Of a stretch of DNA of 64,000 bases, positions 30,520 to 40,865 are shown one piece after another. A model generated the notes under the pieces. The model did no database searches. It worked only from the letters and a program-made list of their open reading frames with translations, and had not been told where the DNA came from. A program made the position numbers and the translations under genes. Source of the stretch: Prionace glauca. Its lineage: Eukaryota; Chordata; Chondrichthyes; Carcharhiniformes; Carcharhinidae. The stretch lies in contig CM075760.1 of NCBI GenBank assembly GCA_037974335.1, positions 41,978,103 to 42,042,102 of the forward strand. The letters run 5' to 3'. Every line of letters begins with the position of its first letter. Within the stretch, counting starts at the first letter, position 1.

Positions 30520-31130
30520 AAGGTCCAGATTGTAATAACTGAGAGAAGTTTCGGGCAGAGTTTACTCATACAAGACCCAGATTATAAGACCTGAGAGAGT
30601 TTTAGGGTAGAGGTTACTGACTCACGGCGAACATTGTAATAACTGAGAGAGGTTTAGAGCAGTGGTTACTGATACAAGGCCCAGATTGTAATAACTGAGA
30701 GAGGTTTACAACAAAGAATACTGATACTAGGCTCAGACTGCAATAACTGAGAGAGGTTGAGTGCAGAGATTACTGATACAAGGCCCAGATTGTAATAATT
30801 GAGAGAGGTTTAGGGCAGAGATTACTGATACAAGGTCCAGATTGTAATAACTGAGGGAAGTCTAGGGCAGAGTTTACTGATACAAGGCCCAGATTGTAAT
30901 AACTGAGAGAGGTTTACAGCAAAGAATACTGATACTAGATTACTGATACAAAGCCCAGATTGTAATAACTGAGAGAGGTTTAGGGCAGAGATTACTGATA
31001 CAAGGCCCAGATTGTAATAACTGAGAGAGGTTTAGGGCAGAGATTACTGGTACAAGACCCAGATTGTAATAACTGAGAGAGGTTTAGTGCAGAGATTACT
31101 GACACAAGGCCCAGATTGTAATGACTGAGA
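30520..31130. repeat. 52-bp tandem array, about 11 copies
   Basis: Units of GATACAAGGCCCAGATTGTA, ATAACTGAGAGAGGTTTAGG, GCAGAGATTACT, spaced 52 bases apart in the best part (for example 30997 and 31049). Copies differ by 5-15% and one unit is partly deleted near 30925. It is unrelated in sequence to the 52-bp minisatellite at 22.8-24.3 kb. Confidence 0.93.
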
Positions 31131-31359
31131 GGGGTCCCCTTCGCTACATCAGGGTGTGATGTGAGTTTGCATCTCTCGGTTATATTGGGAGTCAGTGGCA
31201 ATGTCCAATTTCAGGATAAATCACTTTTAACCTTGGACTGCACCATGTAGACCTGGACAATGACCATCATTGAGATTTACCTGAACATGTCAAGAAATAT
31301 CCCATTGATTTCTGAATAAGTATCCCAACATTTGCAAAGTCTCTGTTCCTCATTTGTGT

Positions 31360-31660
31360 GTAAAATCCCGACAGTACAGGGAGAGGCCATTCGGTCCATC
31401 AAGTCTGCACTGACCACAATCCCATCATGCCCTGTCCCCGTATCCCACATATTTACCCTGCAACTCCCCCTGTCACTAAAGCATGACCAATCAACCTCTC
31501 CCACACATCTTTAAACAGTGGGAGGAAACCGGAGGACCCAGAGGAAACCCACGCAGGCATGGGGAGAACATGCAAACTCCACACAGTCAGACGAGGCTAG
31601 AATTGAACCAAGTCCCTTTGAGGCAGCAGTGCGAACCAGTGTGCCACAGTGGTGCCAGTA
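31360..31660 (-). repeat. tRNA-derived SINE, nearly complete
   Basis: Minus-strand copy containing GAGGCCATTCGGTCCATCAA, TAGCTG-like spacer, ACCGGAGGACCCAGAGGAAA, CCACGCAGGCATGGGGAGAA and the head complement near 31630-31655. Confidence 0.85.
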
Positions 31661-31734
31661 TCAGGTGGTTGTTCACAGTTGGCGATGGGACAATGTTAAA
31701 TGGATAGTTTAGTCGGATTGGATAACCATTTGGA

Positions 31735-32262
31735 TTTACAATAGTGTTGCCAGGTCTGGGGAATTGTGGTGATGAGGAAAGACTGGATTGGCAAGGTTTG
31801 TTTTCCTCAGAACAGAGGAGGCTGAGGGAGACCGAACTGAGGTGTCGAAAATTATGAGGAAGCCAAGACAGGGCGAATAGAAAAGGCCTGTTTCTCCTGA
31901 GCAGAGAGAGGTCACTTATTGTGGGTGGGTGGGGATGGGGGAGGTAGGAGCGGGGTGAGTGGGGGCTGCACAGATATAAAGTGATTGATGGAAGGACTAG
32001 AGGGGGCATTAGGAAAAGGGTTCTCATTCAAGGGATGGTGGGTGTCTGGAATTCGCTGCCTAAACTGATGGTTCAGCCAGAAATCTCTTGGCTCACTCGC
32101 ATCGCACACAGATCTATAGCTGAAATGCTGGAACTGATAGTAAGGGGGGCTAGGGGCTGGATGGCTGGAAACTGGGATTAGAATAAAGGGCAAGTCTTTT
32201 TTTCCCAAGCTGGTGAAGATGTGATAGACTGAATGGCCTCTTTCTGTGCCACAAGCTTTTCC
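31735..32262 (+). mobile_element. LINE 3'-end fragment
   Basis: Plus strand: GGAGGCTGAGGGAGACC (RRLRET block), GGTGTCTGGAATTCGCTGCC (V..WNSLP block), and the end GACTGAATGGCCTCTTTCTG. Old. Confidence 0.75.
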
Positions 32263-32479
32263 CTGCTTTCTGTTGGCCCCATTGATAGGCAGAATGGAGG
32301 AGTGAGCAGGTTTTTAATTAGTAACAAGAGCAGGAATGAGGGAAAATGTTGATGTGAAGCTGTTTTTTTTTACTGATTTCCAGCCCTCCCCTCATCAAAG
32401 TGAGCTAGAAATCATCACCCCGCCCCCAACCCCCCCACCCCCCCCCCCACACCTGTCCTGAGCTCCTTCCAAATACACT

Positions 32480-32600
32480 TGCCTGAGTGGCAGCACATTA
32501 GCACAGTTGATAGTACTGCAGCCTCCTAGTGCCAAGAACCCGTGTTCAATTCCAGCGTCGGATCATTGTCTGTGTGGGGTTTTCATGTTCCTCCCATATA
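32480..32600 (+). repeat. SINE head fragment
   Basis: GGCAGCACATTAGCACAG, then CCCGTGTTCAATTCCAGCG (box B) and GTCTGTGTGGGGTTTTCATG. It stops where a LINE tail begins. Confidence 0.75.
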
Positions 32601-33135
32601 GAGTCATTGAGGTTTACAGCATGGAAACAGGCCCTTTAGCCCAACTGCTCCATGCTGCCCTTTTTAAAAACCCCTAAGCTCATCCCAATTGCTTGTCTTT
32701 GGTCCATATCCCTCGATACCTATCACAACCATGTAACTGTCTAAATGCATTTTAAAAGACAAAATTGCACCCATGTCTACGACTAAACCTGGCAGCTTGT
32801 TCCAGATGCTCACCACCCTCTCTGTGAAAAAAAATACTCCTCTGGACATTTCTGTATCTTTCCCCTCCCATCTTAAACTTAGGCACTCGAGTTTTAGACT
32901 CCCCTAACTTTGGGAAGAGATATTGACTATCAAGCTGATCTGTGCACCTCATTATTTTATAGAACACTATAAGATCACCCCTCAGCCTCCTACGCTCCAG
33001 TGAAAAAAGTCACAGTCTATCCAGCTTCTCCTTGTAACTCAATCCATCAAGAACCAGTAGCATCCTTGTAAATCTTTTCTGCACTCTTTCTAGTTTAATA
33101 ATATATTTTTTATAATAGGGTGACCAGAATATCTG
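32600..33135 (-). mobile_element. LINE 3'-end fragment
   Basis: Minus strand frames 32664-32849 and 32752-32967 read FYKIMRCTDQLDSQYLFPKL, GERYRN, FFFTERVVSIWNKLPGLVVD, the CR1 ORF2 tail. The 3' block GGGCTAAAGGGCCTGTTTCC lies near 32620-32640 (reversed). Old. Confidence 0.82.
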
Positions 33136-33139
33136 TGGG

Positions 33140-33290
33140 GTCTGAAAGATGGGCAGGTTAGGTGGATTGACAATCCCTTAATGTCCAAAGATGTGAAGGT
33201 CAGGGGGATTAGAGGGTATTGTGGGGTTACGGGAATCGGGCGAAATACTCTTGATGTAGACTTGATGCACTTTCGGGATTTTATGATTTT
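33140..33290 (+). repeat. SINE 3' fragment
   Basis: ATGGGCAGGTTAGGTGGATT, GTGGGGTTACGGGAATCGGG; followed by a poly-G run at 33296-33309. Confidence 0.65.
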
Positions 33291-33344
33291 AATGGCGGGG
33301 GGGGGGGGGCGGGTAGTTTGATATCTGGGGGAGAGTGTTGCAAC

Positions 33345-33640
33345 ACAGTGGCACGGTGGTTAGCATTGCTGCCTCTAAGCGCTAGGGCCCCAAACTCGAT
33401 TCCCAGCTTGGGTCACTGTCTGTGTAGAGTTTGCACAGTCTCCCCATGTCTGCACGGGTTTCCTCCAGATGCTCTGCATTCCTCCAGCAGTCCAAAAGAC
33501 TTGCTGGTTAGATGCATTGGCCATGCCAAATTCTCCATCAGTGTTTCCCGAACAGGAATGTGGCGACTAGAAAATTTTCACAGGAATTGCATTGCAGTGT
33601 GAATGTAAGCCTAATTATTCGTGATACTAATAAATAAAAC
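33345..33640 (+). repeat. tRNA-derived SINE, nearly complete
   Basis: GGCACGGTGGTTAGCATTGC head, AGCTTGGGTCACTGTCTGTG, TTTCCTCCAGATGCTCTGC, tail AATAATAAATAAAAC-type end near 33635. Confidence 0.85.
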
Positions 33641-33829
33641 TAAACTGCAGGTCAAGGTGCCGCTGTGACAATGCACCCTCTTGTTTAAACACTCTGCAAT
33701 GCTGAGACTGGGGAGAGGAGTGAACAACAGGCAGCAGCATTGCAGCTTCTCTCCCCCCATTGAAACTGGGATTGTTGCTCCATCTGCTGCACCTCCCCAC
33801 CACATCCACTGGGGGGCAGTCTGGACAAT

Positions 33830-34500
33830 GGGCTGCAGGCAGACCTCACTGCGCCTGCGCCACAATCACACCCGCCGCCGGCAGCGTCCATCTTGCGTTG
33901 CCAAGGGAGACGGCCAGCGTCCATCTTGCGTTGCCAGGGGAGACGGCCAGCGGCCATTTTGCGTTGCCAGGGGAGACGGCGTCCCGCGCGCTGCACTCTG
34001 AGGGAATTTCCCCTTCTGCACATGCGCCCAGGCAGTTACATTTGAATCTTTTAATATTTTGAATCTTGATGATTATTATTCACATCCTCACCCGTCAGCC
34101 TTTCGGTTCCTTCTCCATTCGGGAAAATCGTTTCCGTTTTTTATTCCGTCTGTTTTTCAATCACACCCGCGCGGTGCGCTCTGGGAAAATACTACCGCAC
34201 ATGCGCGGTTCCGCCACCTGCCTCTTTATAAAAATATGTATTTTATTTAATTTTAATTCCGCTCCGGGCGGGATTTCCGGGAGGGAATTTCTCTCACTTT
34301 CTACATTTCTGATCCGTCGCTTTTTCCTCGACGGGGGGAGGGGCTGACGGTGACGTCACGGAAATATGGCCGCTGGCCCCGCCACTCTGCAGGCCCCGGA
34401 TGTTCCGCCAACGAGCAGCGGCCGGGCCGGTGTGGGCAAGAGGTGACACTGGGCGGAGCAGCGCCCGGGCGTGTTACAGCGACCCCCGGTGGTCAGGAAG
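33830..34500. promoter_or_regulatory. CpG-rich promoter-like segment 2 with 33-bp triplicate
   Basis: High CpG density from about 33850 to 34500. A unit of 33 bases is repeated three times at 33882-33980; each holds a YY1-like CCATCTTG or CCATTTTG and GTTGCCAGGGGAGAC, which resembles an RFX X-box half site. NRF1-like CACATGCGC occurs near 34018 and 34199. AATATGGCCGC (YY1-like) lies near 34362. From the ATG at 34366 a 26-codon frame (MAAGPATLQAPDVPP...) runs to AAGAGGTGACA, which could be a donor site, so a first coding exon is possible but unproven. The plus strand is thus the likelier direction of transcription. Confidence 0.55.
34366..34442 (+). CDS. possible first coding exon in CpG island (tentative)
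   Basis: A short frame starting MAAGPATLQAPDVPPTSSG and ending GVGK, in a CpG-rich stretch, followed by AG/GTGACA as a weak candidate donor. The initiation context (YY1-like AATATGGCC over the ATG) is common in translation-initiator promoters. I do not recognise the protein and see no second exon, so this could equally be noncoding. Confidence 0.2.
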
Positions 34501-34899
34501 GGAAATAGCAGCAGCGCAGTCTCTGCCCAAAGGCTTCCCCAGTTCAGCTGCTCAGAGACACTGGGAACCTCTTCAACTGGAAACTTCAGCTTCTCACATT
34601 CACCCCCTGTGTTCAGTCATTGTTTAATAGACAACCTGTGTAGGGAAATCAGAAACAACTTGTTTACATTAAAGATGGTGGGAATCTGAACCATTCTGCT
34701 CAAAAAGCTCTACTTGCCCTGAAATTTCAATTGAAATGTTCAAGATGAGAATTTATAGATACAAGTCATGTTGTATGTGGAACGCTCATGATGCCACAAT
34801 AAGATCAGTACAGACATCTCACAGGGTTGTGTGAGTGGAGAAGGTGTCAGAGATGGAATGGCTAAATATAGAGCTACAGAGTCTGAGGCTCAGTTTTGG

Positions 34900-35210
34900 G
34901 TAAAGAAAAATGGCAGTACAGAGAACAGGGAAAATTACAGCCCAGGATCATACCATTCGGCCCTTCAAACCTTCACTGACCATGCTGTCCGACTTAACTA
35001 AAACCCCCCATCCTTCCGGGACCATATCCCTCTATTCCCATCCTATTCATGTACTTGTCAAGTGATGTAAAAGTCACAACTGCATCCGCTTCTGCTATCT
35101 CTCCCCAGCAGTGAGTTCCCGGAACCCACTACTCTCTGTGTAAACAATCTGCCATGTCCATCTCCTTTAAACCTTGCCCCTCGCACCTTAAAGCATGCCT
35201 TCATCGGCCG
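34900..35210 (-). mobile_element. LINE 3'-end fragment
   Basis: Minus strand: a block like GRLFTQRVVGSGNSLLG (FTQRVV..W..LP) and the 3' end block near 34940-34975 (CGGCCCTTCAAACCTTCACTG). Old. Confidence 0.7.
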
Positions 35211-35865
35211 GAGCATTTTGTTGCTGAACAGTATCTGAATCTCGATGTTACACCCATAGTATCTTCGCTCTGGCCTCGGCCTCAAATACTTTGTGTCAAA
35301 TCAGAAATGATAAATTGTTTGATGCATTGCCAGGAAAGAAACTTTCCTATTTTGACACCTGCACATATCAGCAAGTCATCGAGTCTACAAGACAATTTAA
35401 TAGGTTTAGGTGCAGACTAACATAGTTAATCACCATCTGAAACATGCTAGGATGAGGGAAGTTTGTATGATTTCAGTTTGGTGCTGAATATTATCAGAAT
35501 CTCGATGTTACAGTCATATTATCTTTGCTCTGACCTGAGCTTGAAATGCTTTCTCCAAAATCAGAAATGCTGACTTTTATGAAAATATTTACAAAATAGT
35601 GTAAAATCTCTAAGCCATGTTGAATTCTGTCCAAAATGTATTTGAGTTTATCATTTATTTAATATCCTAATCTTATTAAATGATTTTTTTCCCGGAAAAA
35701 AATAACTTAAAATAGTCGGTTGCTTTTCATTAGCAATTTCCTAACATTACTTTCTCCAGAGAAGCTGAAAATATGCTTGCCAGCATTTGTCTGAGTAAGT
35801 ATAAAGCTGTTAAATACCTTTTTCATCGAAAGTAACAAGGAATTTGTGAACACCTTTTAAAACTT
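35210..35865. other. duplicated module sequence, no gene
   Basis: Two internal stretches resemble each other (CTGAATCTCGATGTTACACC near 35236 and CAGAATCTCGATGTTACAGT near 35496), and both resemble 40930-40960 next to the tRNA-Val copy. These are tRNA-module flanks. Confidence 0.5.
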
Positions 35866-35867
35866 TG

Positions 35868-35931
35868 CATTGAGCGAACTAGGAATCTTCTGATCCGTAG
35901 TCAGACACGTTATCCATTGCGCCACCGGCCC
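35868..35931 (-). pseudogene. tRNA-Arg (ACG) pseudogene
   Basis: Minus strand: GGGCCGGTGGCGCAATGGAT, D arm, anticodon loop CTACGGA and anticodon stem are intact, but the T arm and the 3' acceptor strand are degraded. Compare the intact tRNA-Arg at 46300-46372. Confidence 0.75.
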
Positions 35932-36200
35932 ACATGGGAAAGTGGGATAGTTGTTACCTATTAGCTCGACGTTTCGAAAGTTTCAGGCAGAAACATTGTG
36001 AAAAAGTTTGCGTTTACTTGTGAGGAAAAGGTCCATTATTGGGATTGTCTTTATTCATTTACGATCATCTCTAATTGCCCTTGAATTGAGTAACAGCAGT
36101 TGAACGGGCTGGGAAATTCTCCTCTCGATTAGGACTTGGTGATAAACTTAAATGAAACGCCCTTCAGCCAATCCATCATCTGTATTTGCAAATTAAAACA

Positions 36201-36272
36201 AGGTTCCACCGAGATTTGGACTCGGATCGCTGGATTCAGAGTCCATAGTGCTCACCATTACACCACAGAACC
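36201..36272 (-). tRNA. tRNA-Gln (CTG)
   Basis: Minus strand GGTTCTGTGGTGTAATGG, anticodon loop CTCTGAA, T arm GAGTCCAAATCTC, end GGAACC. The acceptor stem pairs with two G-U pairs. The T loop has TCCAAAT rather than TTCAAAT, and the first pair of the anticodon stem is A-G. It may be weakly functional or beginning to decay. No run of four T directly downstream. Confidence 0.65.
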
Positions 36273-36668
36273 CAACACAAAGTGACAATCTGAAAATCCT
36301 GGATCAATACTTGTGCCAATTTGAACAGCAGGGAGAAATATCAGTCCCGTTGCACAATTATTCATATTTATATTTCCCTTGCTGGTTCCTCCTGTAAAAG
36401 CGAGTAGGCTCCCTTCCACTGCATTAAATTTCACTGTAACTGACCACATTCAAACACCAATGTTTGTATCGAACTGACATAAACCTTACTGCAGTAAATC
36501 CACTGAATAACATCAGCTTATCATTGCTCTGCTTTCATCACATTGGAAGCCAATGTGAAAATATAAACAATTTCAAATCTTAACAGACAGGAAGGAGTGT
36601 GTGAGTGCGGACAATTGGCGCTGTGCACATTCCTGCAACCAGTGTCTGGGAGAATCAGGCAGATGGGA

Positions 36669-36720
36669 TCCTGGGGGTCTCGTGGTTAGGATTCAGCGCT
36701 TTCAGATATCGCAGACTAGC
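36669..36720 (+). pseudogene. tRNA-Glu 5'-half relic
   Basis: TCCTGGGGGTCTCGTGGTTAG and GATTCAGCGCTTTCA follow the tRNA-Glu start (compare 40303-40374). The 3' half is lost. Confidence 0.55.
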
Positions 36721-37333
36721 CTCGATATGTGAAGATTTAATGCGTGTTTTTAACGTAAGAGTAAAAAGCTTTGGGGTTTTCCTTTATCCGACTTGCCAAG
36801 GACTTCTCATGCCCCTTACTAGCTCTCCTAAGCCCTATTTTTTAACTCATTCCGAGTTAAGTTGTAACCCTATATAGGTGTTATCAAGTGTTGAAAGTGG
36901 AACTTTGGCCTGGTGTCGCACTGGGTAGCAGCTTTGAAGAAATGTAGCAACTTAAAGCTTTTGCAGAATGGCATGAGGCGTATTGTAGTGATATGAGTTG
37001 AGTGCAAGAGGCGGTGTGCAAATAATTTGAATACGTTTTAAGTGTGTTTAGACTGATGTGGTGAAAGCAGAGGCTTATTTGGGAGAATGAGGCTGGGTGA
37101 GAGGGGGACTGTTGCAGAGTGCTTGTGTTTTGGAGGAAGGTTGAAAGTTTGAGATGCGGTTGTGAATGAAAGGAAGGTGTTGAACAGCATGAGAGGCTTG
37201 TGCGAGGTTGCGTCTGAGATTTGAGTGAGAGCATTTGTGGGCATTTGGGGAATGAAAGGATAAAGTAAGGAAATTACAATGCTGCTGAGTGTGAAGGAAT
37301 AGAGAGCATGTGGGGGTAGTAGCAGCAAGAGCA

Positions 37334-37404
37334 GCATTGGTGGTTCAGTGGTAGAATTCTCGCCTGCCACGCGGGAGACCCGGGTTCGATTCCCGGCCAA
37401 TGCA
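37334..37404 (+). tRNA. tRNA-Gly (GCC)
   Basis: 71 bases: GCATTGGTGGTTCAGTGG, anticodon loop CTGCCAC, GGTTCGATTCC T arm, CCAATGC end. All stems pair. It matches the standard vertebrate tRNA-Gly-GCC except for one variable-loop base. Confidence 0.95.
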
Positions 37405-37819
37405 AAGCTTCTTCTTTCGCCGTTCACTCTGTATATTGAAGCGAATCTCCTGTCTAAATTGGGGGAAAACAAGCGAAATATTAAGTCTTGGAAGTAAATC
37501 CTGGGGGAAATGGATCACAATATTCGGAAGGAGGTGCAGTTGTGAATGGTGTTATTGATGATTGAGTGGCAAATATTGGATCGTGAGGCTACTGGTGGTC
37601 AGTTCCCTTCCTGCCTGTGATAAGAGACATGGATTCATTTTACCTGCCCGTTCATAGGAGAAACACACTACAGCAGTGCTGCAGGATCAACGGAACGAAA
37701 GAGACTTGTATAGAATTGTAAACAGTGCGGTCATGCTGCAGTTCTGGAACAGGTTTTCAGAAATAGAATTGTGGTCATTGACACACTAGTTTAGAATATA
37801 TTTAACTGCTGTTGTCTCA

Positions 37820-37840
37820 GTCTTTGTGGCGCAATGGGTC

Positions 37841-37876
<36 letters not shown>

Positions 37877-37893
37877 GAGACCACCCAGGGACG
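37820..37893 (+). tRNA. tRNA-Asn (GTT)
   Basis: 74 bases: GTCTTTGTGGCGCAATGG, anticodon loop CTGTTAA, T arm GGTGGTTCGAGACCACC, end CAGGGAC plus G. The acceptor stem has two G-U pairs but is complete. A run of five T at 37896 can serve as the Pol III terminator. It sits at the end of a duplicated module shared with 59.7-60.1 kb and, inverted, 48.2-48.5 kb. Confidence 0.92.
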
Positions 37894-38070
37894 GATTTTT
37901 GCTATTTTTCTCACTATCAGCATTCACGGGCAAACAATTGCCTGCATCAACTCATTGAAAAGTCTGGAGCTACGAGAGAGAGTTTGGCAGTGTACAAGCT
38001 GAGACATTGTATATACCTCTGATACTGTGTGTGCCCTTGTATCTTTCGAGTTACCGGGATCTCTATATGT

Positions 38071-38116
38071 CTGCGTCTGAATCTAGTGTGCCCCTGCACA
38101 CTAGATTCAGACGCAG
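38071..38116. repeat. perfect 20-bp inverted repeat (hairpin)
   Basis: The 20 bases at 38071-38090 (starting CTGCGTCTGAATC) are exactly the reverse complement of 38097-38116, with a 6-base loop CCCCTG. No mismatch. It sits just before the GT microsatellite. Confidence 0.95.
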
Positions 38117-38170
38117 GGACATGTGTCCCTGAATCTGTGTATGCCCCCCTGTATCTCTGTAGGCTCCAAT

Positions 38171-38171
<1 letters not shown>

Positions 38172-38211
<40 letters not shown>

Positions 38212-38231
38212 TGTGTGTGTGTGTGTGTGTC
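38172..38231. repeat. GT microsatellite
   Basis: About 29 GT units with one TA interruption. Confidence 0.95.
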
Positions 38232-38239
38232 TATCCCTG

Positions 38240-39185
38240 TAAATGTCTGATTCTTTGTGCCTTTTTTAAGACTAAACCGTGAAAATGTCTGACAAACGAA
38301 TTGCAGAGGGCAGAAATGTTTACCCAGAAAGATTCTGAATTTGATTTACGTCTGATAACTGCATCGAATGTACAATTTGAAGTCTCACATAATCCCAACT
38401 TCAATTTCCAGACATGATCTCCCAATGGGAAATGAAGAACACGATTTATCTGCGGTGCCTGGTTATAAAAAGGGCGAATACGCCAGTCGAGATCCTTCTA
38501 TAAACTCCAATCTCAGACAATATCGTTCAATATTCATATTTCAGCAACCGGTTCGCAGACTCACAAGCATCAGAGCCTGCAGTCGCTGTTTTCCGCCAGC
38601 AGATGGTGGTGTTGTATCATTTTAATCACAAGGTTAGTGCAGCAGGTTTGAGGAGATATTTGAGGAAAATTTATTTCCCTGTTTCCATGGAAAGGGAACA
38701 ATCAGTAAAGCAATGGCGTTAATATCTCTGTCAGTAACATTCACAGGAAAATCTGGCCGAAGGATAGTGAATTTAATACTTGCATTCATATTTACCTTCC
38801 GGCTAGTGAACATGTCGATTACCAGCTAATTATTGAATAACCTTACATTTTAGTGATTTAAAGATTTGTCTATTTTATCGTCCAGACATTATCAAATAAT
38901 ATTTCATTATAATTGGACACATGTCTCTTTTTCGCTGGATTTTCCATTCCTTGGCGCTCATTTTTTTCCTTAATCCGTTCAGAAATCCAGCCCGAACCCT
39001 GCCTCTATAATATGTTCTGTGTGTATGAAAATATAGTTCCTTGTTATAATTTTTGACTTTAGCACAATTCGAGCCCTAACTCACTCTGATCTAAAATTTC
39101 ATCCACTTCATGAACTTTTTAGTTAATATCCATCTATTCTTCTCACTCGCTCTTTGTTCGATTCCATCTATTAGACACATTTGAT
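38240..39185. other. no recognised gene
   Basis: AT-rich. A short block near 38565-38610 resembles 48900-48930 and 59325-59350 (CTGCAGTCGC), part of the tRNA-module flanks. Confidence 0.45.
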
Positions 39186-39189
39186 AGAA

Positions 39190-39500
39190 AAACAATTAGT
39201 GAGAAAGTGTCTGCTTTATTAGTGATACACGGGTGTGTTCAGTAGTGCATGACATAGAGCCTAGCACAATAATATCTGAGATGGAGCCTAATGTAACGTA
39301 AGTGGACTCTTGACTAAGTAATAATAGTCCAGAGACGATGATTTGTAGCAGTTATCATGGCATGTCTACATGTATTAATAAATGAAGCGGCATGTAATGT
39401 ACTGTAAACAGTTGCAAAGTCTATTGCAATAATGATTCAAATGAGTCAAACGCAGTATATAAAGAGACATGGCCTAGTGCAATACTGTACAAGACTGCAC
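39190..39500 (+). repeat. unclassified interspersed repeat, copy 2
   Basis: Reverse-complement match to 790-1115. Shared blocks are GTAGTGCATGACATAGAGCC, ATAATATCTGAGATGGAGCC and GATTTGTAGCAGTTATCATG. Confidence 0.6.
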
Positions 39501-39665
39501 CAATGTGTGATTGTAGTGAACACTGCCATGAACAGTCATAAATGAGACAAGGTTAATTGTAGTCCTTACAGAAGCAAAGCCCAGTGCATTAATAATGAAA
39601 TTAAACTTCAGATTGCGTGATCATTGGTCACAAACTGGTTTAGAATATATTGAGCTGCTGTCTCA

Positions 39666-39739
39666 GTCTCTGTGGCGGAAATGGTCAGCGCGTTCCGCTA
39701 TTAACCGAAAGGTTGGTGGTTCGAGACCACCCAGGGACG
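39666..39739 (+). pseudogene. tRNA-Asn (ATT) pseudogene
   Basis: GTCTCTGTGGCGGAAATGG, anticodon loop CTATTAA, GGTGGTTCGAGACCACC, CAGGGAC. The acceptor and T stems pair, but the D arm is altered and the anticodon stem has a C-C mismatch. The anticodon reads ATT instead of GTT. Confidence 0.7.
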
Positions 39740-40019
39740 GAATTTTATTATTTCCTCACCATCAGCATTCACGTTTAAACAGTTGCCTGTTGGCAATGGG
39801 TCCGTGGGTGCCAATAAAAAATAGCTGTCAATTGTATCCGGCTGTACTGTTATCTGGTATTACCAACATTATTTAATGACGATTGAGTTCAAACATATTA
39901 CATATAACATTATATACATATACACATATGTCTATCTGTACACCATTACGTATATATATCTCATTATATATCTAAATGCTTCCATTATACTTTTAAACAT
40001 ATAAAAAAATTGAAAAATG

Positions 40020-40215
40020 AACTTGTGGCTGAGTATTTGTTCTAATTCCATATTCCTGCTTCCATTCATTCCTGGAATGATCATAAATCTGTCTAACCCA
40101 AACTGAAATATGTTCAATGATGGAGCATCAGAACCCTCTGGAGTAGAGAATTCCCAAGATTCACCAACCTTTGAGTGAAACAATTTCTCCTCATCTCAGT
40201 CCTAAATCATCAACG
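40020..40215 (-). mobile_element. LINE tail relic in tRNA module
   Basis: Matches 47700-47860 (inverted) and 60400-60640 (same orientation); it derives from a CR1-like FTQRVVNLWNSLP tail. It travels with the tRNA-Asn copies as part of a duplicated module. Confidence 0.65.
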
Positions 40216-40302
40216 CCATATCCTGAGATTGTGTCCCTGTGTAGAAATAAAACAAAATTCAGGTGGCTCATGGATAAATTAATATTTGAAAATTAGCAAG
40301 CT

Positions 40303-40374
40303 TCCCTGGTGGTCTCGTGGTTAGGATTCGACGCTCTCACCGCCGCGGCCCGGGTTCGATTCCCGGTCAGGGAA
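40303..40374 (+). tRNA. tRNA-Glu (CTC)
   Basis: 72 bases: TCCCTGGTGGTCTCGTGG, anticodon loop CTCTCAC, GGGTTCGATTCCC T arm, CAGGGA end. One A-C mismatch in the anticodon stem; other stems pair. Probably functional. Confidence 0.85.
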
Positions 40375-40794
40375 TGTAGATTTATTGTTGTACAACAATC
40401 CTGTGTTACTTCCCGGTCTGCACCAGTTCTGTCGGAATCAGTATCAGGGAGATTTCCTCTTTAGTATCTGAATTGGAAATGTCACATTTCAAGAACAAAG
40501 AAAAAAGGTAGCGACAGGTTACAAAGCGCTGATGGTACAAATGCTGAGATTATTCGAAGAATGATGAAAATGATGCATTAATGAATGGGTAGAAATCATT
40601 GATCCCTTAGATATTTGCGAGACGAACGCTTTTAAATGTTGATGTTGGGGATAAGTTGTACAATCAGCTTGAAAGTAACGGTTATCTTCCTGAATTCAGT
40701 GACATGGGCTCTCAGTCTGACCATCGGAACCTGCAGCAACACAGCGCAGTTGAACATTGCAGACAGGCTGATTTGCTGCATTAGTTTCCCAGTT

Positions 40795-40865
40795 GTTTCT
40801 GTAGTGTAGTGGTTATCACGTCCGCCTCACGCGAAAGGTCCCCGGTTCGAAACCGGGCAGGAACA
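40795..40865 (+). pseudogene. tRNA-Val (CAC-like) with deleted anticodon loop
   Basis: GTTTCTGTAGTGTAGTGG, TTATCACGTCCGCCTCACGCG, CCCGGTTCGAAACCGGG, CAGGAAC. Acceptor, D and T arms are whole, but the anticodon loop is two bases short (five instead of seven), so it cannot work as a normal tRNA. Confidence 0.75.
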
